A stretch of 64,000 nucleotides of DNA from Ridgeia piscesae (taxonomy: Eukaryota; Annelida; Polychaeta; Sabellida; Siboglinidae): positions 1-64,000 of the forward strand of contig JAODUO010001344.1 in NCBI GenBank assembly GCA_025642075.2. Direction: 5' to 3'. The notes below the pieces were generated by a model. That model did no database searches. It was not told where the DNA came from and saw only the letters and a list, made by a program, of their open reading frames with translations. Made by a program: the position numbers and the translations under genes. Below, in pieces: positions 36,502 to 64,000 of this stretch; positions within the stretch are counted from its first letter, which is position 1, and the number at the start of each line of letters is the position of its first letter.

Positions 36502-38496
36502 TTGATTGTTGTCAGAGAATTCTCACTGAACAGTGTAGTGTGTCTCAATCTGGAATTTGTTGCCAAGAAGATATGATTGTGTTATGATGGTACAGGACAA
36601 TTTTAGTGCAATTGAGGAAGTATTACTTGTTCACATCTGTGTGACATGTTGTAGAGTAAGTTTTAGGTTATTCCTGATGAAAGTGAGGCTGTTTTCCGCT
36701 GATACAATTGATTTGGGTGTTCGTGCCGCGATGTGCAAACGTTTGTTTTAAATAGTCCAGTGTGAATCTGCTAGAAAGTGCTAATGTGGACATCCAGCAA
36801 ATGAAGGCAGCATAACATGTGTTAATAGTGAGCAGGATGTCGTGTGGTAGCCCGACTTACTTTGTAGGAATGGTTGGTGAGCTTTAATTAGTCGTTGAAC
36901 AGTTGGCAGCTGGGGCGAGATGTTTAAGCATTCCTTGCGTGCACATTACTTGACATGCAAAACTTAGTTCTCGGCCGGTCTTACAGTGTGTCATTTTCGG
37001 TGTCAAGCAAATGTGTCTAAGAATTATGCCTGTCTTGCAGTATTGGAATGATTCTGTGTGTGTATGTGTAGATGGAAGGAAGGAAGGAAGGAAAGGAGGA
37101 AACAGCTATGCCCATGTGTTTGATAACATAGCGTAGGTTATTTATACGTTCAGTTCAGCCTGATATATTGTATGGATGGGCTAGTTCCATGCCAGCACCC
37201 ATTGCCGGTAGCTATTTCTCTGATGTTTCACGTTGACCAGTTTGCTTGGTGCTCGTGTCCACCTGTGGCCAGCAGGTGTCGCATCTCTGTACTAGTCGAA
37301 ATGTGACGTTTTTACTTAATGCCAACTTGCTAAGAATCTGTTTGTTTTGTGCATGCATGAGCAGGATTAATACTCGGGGATGCAAAGCGGTGGTTTTGTT
37401 GTTGCCTACTGTTACGGGGGGTGGGGGGGGAGTGGGTGGAAATTGCTACAGTAGCTCCATCTCTTGAGAGGAGCAGATATGTATGAAGATTGATGCTATT
37501 GTAGATATCATAATTGTGTAAAACGATGGGTGAACATGTCAGTATGGCAGTTGCTGGTAATTTTGCCACTCGGTTTAGATGTCTCAGAAGTCCCACATAA
37601 TGTATTGGTAACGTGGTGCATGAGTGTTTGAACCATTACGAAGACTGTTTCTGGAGGTTGTGAACATGTGCAACCACCCCCGTTACTTGTGACCGTGTAG
37701 ATGTGTGAATGCGTTAGAAGCATGCCAAAGTGTTGGTATACATTAACAGCTGCCTGTGTTCATTGCTTTGACGCACAAGATATTTGGTGGACCACTGCAC
37801 CAGTGGGATTCATCATGTAATGTAGACCTATTACGTGTTTGCAGTGCATTCTGACAGTAGTTAGGCCTTTTTGTACGAGTTTGTATTTTCACCGTTTTTC
37901 ACAAGTAGCCATTCGTTGATGTACACTGTGTGCTTAGAATAACTGACATGGCATCTGGTTCACCACTGTGTGGAACTGAAGCAGCAGTGTTTCATTTTTG
38001 TACCGACATTGTCAGGCCAATTTGTGACAGTAATTGAATAACTTGTACGATTTGAGATTCTATCATTCCAGTTTTGTAGATGCTTAAATATGATCAATAT
38101 TAAATATGGACTCATGTTAAACCGGTTTTACCTTGCTAGGTGTAGGATGTGTAGCAGGGAAAGTTGAGATTGAATACAGCATAAGTTTAGAAGATGGCAG
38201 CTGTGTTTCTGATGGAGGTATTGACAAGTTCATTACTAGTGTGCTGCTAGTGTACCATTAGGTAGACACTCATTGAAGTAGCAGCAGTTTCCTCTGCCGA
38301 GTACTGCAAGTATATTGACAGAATGTCCGTAGTTGTCGTAAGTGTTGTTTGTGTTTGGTCTAACACTGTCGTGTCAGAAACGTGTCTTGTCTTCCACTGT
38401 CACGTGGCCATCTTCCAGCAGACGAGCAGTTCACATTGTAGCAAATGGGCTGTTTCTGAATTGAAAGACTGAATTGTAATGTTAATTTATAACTAA

Positions 38497-38502
38497 AATA
38501 AA
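38497..38502 (+). terminator. TADA2B: TADA2B polyadenylation signal AATAAA
   Basis: The hexamer is followed about 18 bases later by CACAG and then by the GT-rich element GGTTGTTGTCTTC. This is the expected layout of a cleavage site. Confidence 0.65.
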
Positions 38503-38695
38503 GCTATATTTTCTTCACAGGTTGTTGTCTTCTTAATTTTCGGGAATCCATATGTATGTATACCGGTATATAATGATATACTAATATCATATGCAGACAA
38601 AATAATGGCTGTAGTGCCACATAGGCATATAGCATGTTTAGGCCGACCAAACCCAATCTGCTTAGTTTCGTCCCTTGCAAGAATATATTATATTT

Positions 38696-38879
38696 AAAAA
38701 GTAGCCAGAAATAAAATCGTATGAATAATTATTTGAACAGAAACATAATTTTGGCAATTTTTAGAACATTGTGGTTGGAGGTATATTCTCTCCCCCCAAC
38801 CAAAATGTTCTAAAAATCGCCAAAATTATGTTTCTGTTCAAATAATTATTCATACGATTTTATTTCTGGCAACTTTTTA
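38696..38879. repeat. Long near-perfect inverted repeat (about 83-bp arms, 17-base loop)
   Basis: Arm 38,696-38,778 is the reverse complement of 38,796-38,879 with only a few mismatches; one example is GTAGCCAG versus CTGGCAAC. A further direct copy of the inner part (GGCAATTTTTATAACATTGT then GGTTGGAGGTATATTCTCTC) follows at 38,891-38,932. It lies between TADA2B and POLR2A and could form an extensive hairpin or be a fold-back element. Confidence 0.9.
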
Positions 38880-38949
38880 CATATAATATTGGCAATTTTT
38901 ATAACATTGTGGTTGGAGGTATATTCTCTCTCCCTCCCCCCCCCCTAGG

Positions 38950-40130
38950 AACATAGCAAGAATCAACTCAATGTCAATAATACTTGGTTGATACCTGGAC
39001 GAAAGATCAAGGTAAGGTGGGCGTGGAAATAAATGTAGACACATGGAGCTAGATAGCATGGTTCCCTGCTGTGTGAAGAAGCTCTACAGTAGACAGCATA
39101 TTCTGTATATGGGAAGATCAGACGGGCATATGCCACCCAATTAATCCTGCTTTAAACGAACTGCATTGTGGGTTTTTTCTGGAAGCACTAAAATGTAGGA
39201 CAGGTTGAGTGGAAATTATGTTTTTGTGCAGCATTGCATCTGAGCTGTGAAATAAAGACATTTGTCACAGACAGTGTCCTAGTGCGTATGCATACATGTG
39301 TAATTCAGCCTAGAGGTGTCAACATGGGCAATCGCAGGCTGATTGGAGCAGAAATGGAGGGGTGTCAGGTTAGAGATTGGATTGTAGGAGAAAGAGATAT
39401 GTTATTTTCAAGAATCTTATACGTGGCATGTGTGAATGGAGGCTAATTAATGTCTGAAATTTGTAATAGAATAGATTAAAAAACATAGCGGGAAATCAAA
39501 GAAACGTTACGATGGTGATATCTACCCAGACATGGCCACCACCCAATTGAAAGACTATCAAGGAGACGAACTGTCTTTTACTTAGGTGGCTTAAATTATT
39601 AGCAGAGTCAGCTTGGTAGACACTGTCTTTGGTTAAAGGAAGATCGTAGCATATAATGTAGCCACGTAGGCGGCAAACTTTAGTCTTCATGCAGTCTTTA
39701 TCAAGATGTATTATTGCACTGGTTCCACGAGCCCTGGGGGTAGTTTAACCTAGAAGTTGTGCAATGGCAATGCAAAGCGTATATGAAAGTGAACTTAGAA
39801 GAAAATGATAAAAAGTGAAGTATGAGTAATTGCGTAAAACTGTTAAACGGCTAGGTGTTATAATTTGTGCAATCTATCATCTATGTATGTACCTAAGGCT
39901 AAGCTATAGTCTGGTGCGGTGGGTTGAAGTGATAGGTGTATAGTACTGATAACTCGTTGGAATTGGTGTAGTGTAGGTGTGCTTATAACTACTGGGTTCA
40001 AACGTCGTGGACATATATTATTGCGCCCTACTCCTTGGTCTGTTTATAAAGTGGCGTTCGTTCAGTTTACGCGGGAAATGATTTGCCACTAGAGGCGTCA
40101 CAGTCTTCATTTGACCCACATCCTGCCCCC
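38950..40130. other. TADA2B to POLR2A intergenic DNA
   Basis: No gene or known element is recognised. A run of C lies at 38,936-38,946. Confidence 0.5.
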
Positions 40131-40134
40131 TCTG

Positions 40135-40139
40135 ATTGG
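40135..40139 (-). promoter_or_regulatory. POLR2A: Inverted CCAAT box (ATTGG)
   Basis: CTGATTGGC is a good NF-Y-type match. It lies 31 bases before the TATA box and supports the promoter call. Confidence 0.4.
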
Positions 40140-40169
40140 CAATGGGACACCCCGTAGAATGAGAATTAC

Positions 40170-40177
40170 TATAAAAG
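40170..40177 (+). promoter_or_regulatory. POLR2A: TATA box TATAAAAG
   Basis: A consensus TATA box lies 257 bases before the POLR2A ATG, in a locally GC-rich setting. It would place the start site near 40,200 and leave a 5' UTR of about 235 bases. Confidence 0.45.
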
Positions 40178-40433
40178 GCCGGCTGCGCTTGCGATTGCAA
40201 GCGGTTAGCCCAGCTAGGGCTAGCGAACGGATTTGGGAAATTTTTGGAGTACTTAAATGTCCGTTCTGTTCTTACGTAACTTTTCAAAGACAGTAAAGTT
40301 GAGCTCCTCGATCACCGTTACGTCATGTAGCATCTACTGATTTGACAATCAGAAGGATAACGCTTTAAATTTGTTGAAGATTGTCACCTGCCGGAAATCT
40401 ACGCAGCTCCGAATTTGACACTGTCGCTGCAAA

Positions 40434-61581
<21,148 letters not shown>

Positions 61582-61950
61582 ACTTGACGTCGTTCTTGAC
61601 ATTAGACATGTTCACGAGATCGATATCTACCTACACATGAGATATCTAGTATTTGATATCTTCGTGAGATATTGATACATGAGGTGCTGAGTATTTGATC
61701 ACTCGTGTGTGGATGATGGACACGCAGCAACCTGGAGACAACAGATAAACTGTGGGACTGATTGTCACAGTTCAAGATGACAGTTGTGTAAAATATTTTC
61801 TTAAAAGCTGAGCGACGTAATGTTGTTGTGTTGCTATGGCGATGACTTGAGAACAGGATCTGTGGAGCAGAATGTTGTCACTTTTTAAGTTTTCAAAGGG
61901 GTTGATGAGCATTTGTTTGTGTGGCTGATTTCTATTTTGATGTATGTGCA

Positions 61951-61956
61951 AATAAA
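61951..61956 (+). terminator. POLR2A: POLR2A polyadenylation signal AATAAA
   Basis: The hexamer lies 370 bases after the stop. It is followed by the GT-rich TTGTGCTCACATTGTGTGCT. Confidence 0.75.
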
Positions 61957-61989
61957 AATATTGTGCTCACATTGTGTGCTGATTTGTAT

Positions 61990-64000
61990 AAAAAAAAGAT
62001 GCACAGGTTGAGTTGGATTGTGTTGGTTTAATGTACATATTGTAGGTTTCAAAGACGGTGTTGTTTGCTTACACCATCTTGTACTCGCATTTTAGTAGAA
62101 TGTAGTGTGCATAGAGATGTACATGACTTAATTTGCATGGTTGCATTGTACGTAAAATGATATCAAAGTTGATCCTGAGTAAATGTAAACACTTGTAAAC
62201 GATAAAAAGCACATTTGTTATTATGAAAGAATGTGCAGCATACATTGACACGGTCCTTCAAGAATACACAATTAATTCCTGAACCTTTAATTCTTGTGTC
62301 GGTATGTTGATTATAATGTAGAGACGTAAAAATATATTTAATTAAAAAGATATTATCTGCTTCTAGGATTGGAGAATGTAAACTGAAAGGGTAATTAAGT
62401 AGTTGAATAGGTGAGCAGGGCTCGTATAGATGACTACTACAGTAATGCCATTGTTACTGATATCGTTTGTATGTTAGCTACACAAAGGTGACGTCAGCAA
62501 AATTGCAGTGGTGATTTTAGTTGTCTGTATTAACTGATTTTTATTAGAATCACCAAGTGCTGCTGGTAGCCATAGAAGTGTATGTGTCATGTGACCTGTC
62601 GCAGTGAACCCTGCTAAGTCACACAGGCTTATTTAGCACGGGCAAAAAATAGCTGTATACTTCACGTTCCAGAAGTTTTGTGATTTAGGCCAAGATGTAC
62701 GCCTAATGATCTCGTCTTTCAACGTTCGGTTCTACACAGAATCCAAAATAATAAGTGCATGCATTTATGCACTCACAGATTACAAAAACGGTAAAAACCA
62801 TAATTTTGTACAACATGAACAGGTACTTTCATTTTGTAACCGAGTATGTTGTGTCAATTCACGTGCATGCGATGAAGCTCAACTTGATTATACAGACTGT
62901 ATATGATGTCACAATAAAGGTTTCACACTGGTGCCATGGTTTCTTTGTTTTGTCCGTGTTCAGCTGTCATAGATGCGACAGTTGTGAGGGGATAGTGCAA
63001 GGTGTACATATCCCATCTCCCATCCATTTTGTGGGCGACATGTGCCCTGTTCCCTCTTCTGTTGGTGGCTGGATGTTTTGACAGATTATCACGAGTCAGT
63101 ACCATTAACAAATTTAATGTGAAATATCACCACCATTGCCAATGTGCCATTAAAGATATATCCAATTTTTTTAAGGAAATTCACATTCAATATTTACCAA
63201 ATTAGCCTGTTTTTTCGGCACCCCACTCGTTACGTGAAACAAAATGACAACACATTTAAATCACTGCCAACTACCAGTTGAACTGCATGCTTGGCTCCAC
63301 TTCCAATATATATGCTAGCATTCAACCTAATAAGGTGTGTTCATACATCTAGAATGTATAAACAAGTTGGCATAATTGTGAAAAAGTAGCAAGTTTTAAG
63401 ACACCAGCCAGAATAGTGCTTCAAACTACATATTAATGTTGAATGCGTCTTTAAAAAAAATGAAGGTCACATTACAGCAGTTTGGACCCACAAATTCCCC
63501 ACAGTACAACTTTAATCATGCCATGTTGTTACCTTCAGTGTTGTTTTATTACGTCATGAAAACGGCATAGATGCAACGTTCTAATGATTCTTGTTTGGTG
63601 CATATCTGAGGTAATCTTCATGATGACGTTGCCACTACTGAAATCTAGATTATTATGTGCGGGCAACTAATTTCATATAATTTATATAACTACCTGCATT
63701 ACTTTGCAAGAGTACCGGGGGGTAATTTACATAAAGACAAGCCAAGCAGGGTAACACTTTGTGATTTATTATTTAAATAAAACATTCATAAATAATAGTA
63801 TAGGCCACTGACACTGTTGCGGAGGTGCTTGTGTGCACATTAGTCAATTTTTTCCCAAATGGGAGTTTATGTCGAGAAATAAATCACGGTCACCTGCCTA
63901 TACGAATTGGTCTTCATCATATTTCTGGGCAAACATTTACCCTTAACTAATCACAAAAAGTAAATCCTTGCTTATGTATTATATACAATGGAACATAAAA
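61990..64000. other. Downstream of POLR2A, no recognised gene
   Basis: The sequence is AT-rich with no tandem repeat, transposon end or exon that I can support. Confidence 0.5.

Larger units (their letters stand above)
36463..38520 (+). other. TADA2B: TADA2B 3' UTR
   Basis: About 2.05 kb separates the stop from the first AATAAA followed by a GT-rich stretch (38,520-38,532). Besides (CA)n, it has GGAA repeats near 37,075 and a G-rich run near 37,419. No coding exon is recognised in it. Confidence 0.55.

Overview
The window is nuclear DNA from an animal. Three genes are split into many short exons with GT-AG introns, their proteins follow human DTD2, TADA2B and POLR2A closely, and AATAAA signals follow two kilobases or less after the stops. 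The rest is AT-rich DNA with microsatellites, minisatellites, MITE-like elements and a 5'-truncated LINE. DTD2 encodes the animal tRNA deacylase (ATD). The compact genes and repeat types suggest an invertebrate, probably marine, but I cannot name a phylum from the sequence alone.

Layout. Positions 1-17,200 are repeat-rich and hold no gene I recognise. They contain a ~4 kb tandem duplication (family A at 1-2230 and 3970-6185), three copies of a second family B (one forward, two inverted), inverted copies of the A end, long (TA)n tracts, a 'CCCGTAGACAAGTCGAACTGAT' -like minisatellite and an ACGT-rich minisatellite. A few short minus-strand stretches look like real exons or exon fragments. DTD2 (3 coding exons, 169 aa) lies at 18,876-21,165. 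A minus-strand CR1/jockey-like LINE 3' fragment follows at about 22,575-23,620. TADA2B (17 coding exons, 463 aa) runs 24,282-36,462 with a 2 kb 3' UTR. A long near-perfect inverted repeat sits at 38.7-38.9 kb. POLR2A (25 coding exons, 1974 aa) runs 40,434-61,581. The last 2 kb look empty.

All three recognised genes are on the + strand. Two act in Pol II transcription: POLR2A is the catalytic subunit, and TADA2B is the adaptor of the SAGA histone acetyltransferase module. DTD2 proofreads aminoacyl-tRNA. Their spacing (about 1.7-3 kb, each with its own polyA signal or promoter elements) indicates separate transcription units, not an operon.

The most unusual signal is in POLR2A. In at least six of its 24 introns a tandem repeat contains or runs into a splice junction, so the repeat units carry copies of the 3' splice site plus the first exon bases, or of the 5' splice site. 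This is an array of decoy splice sites inside an essential gene. Exon boundaries were placed by matching GT/AG sites to known family proteins and checking that every phase closes; no transcript data were available.
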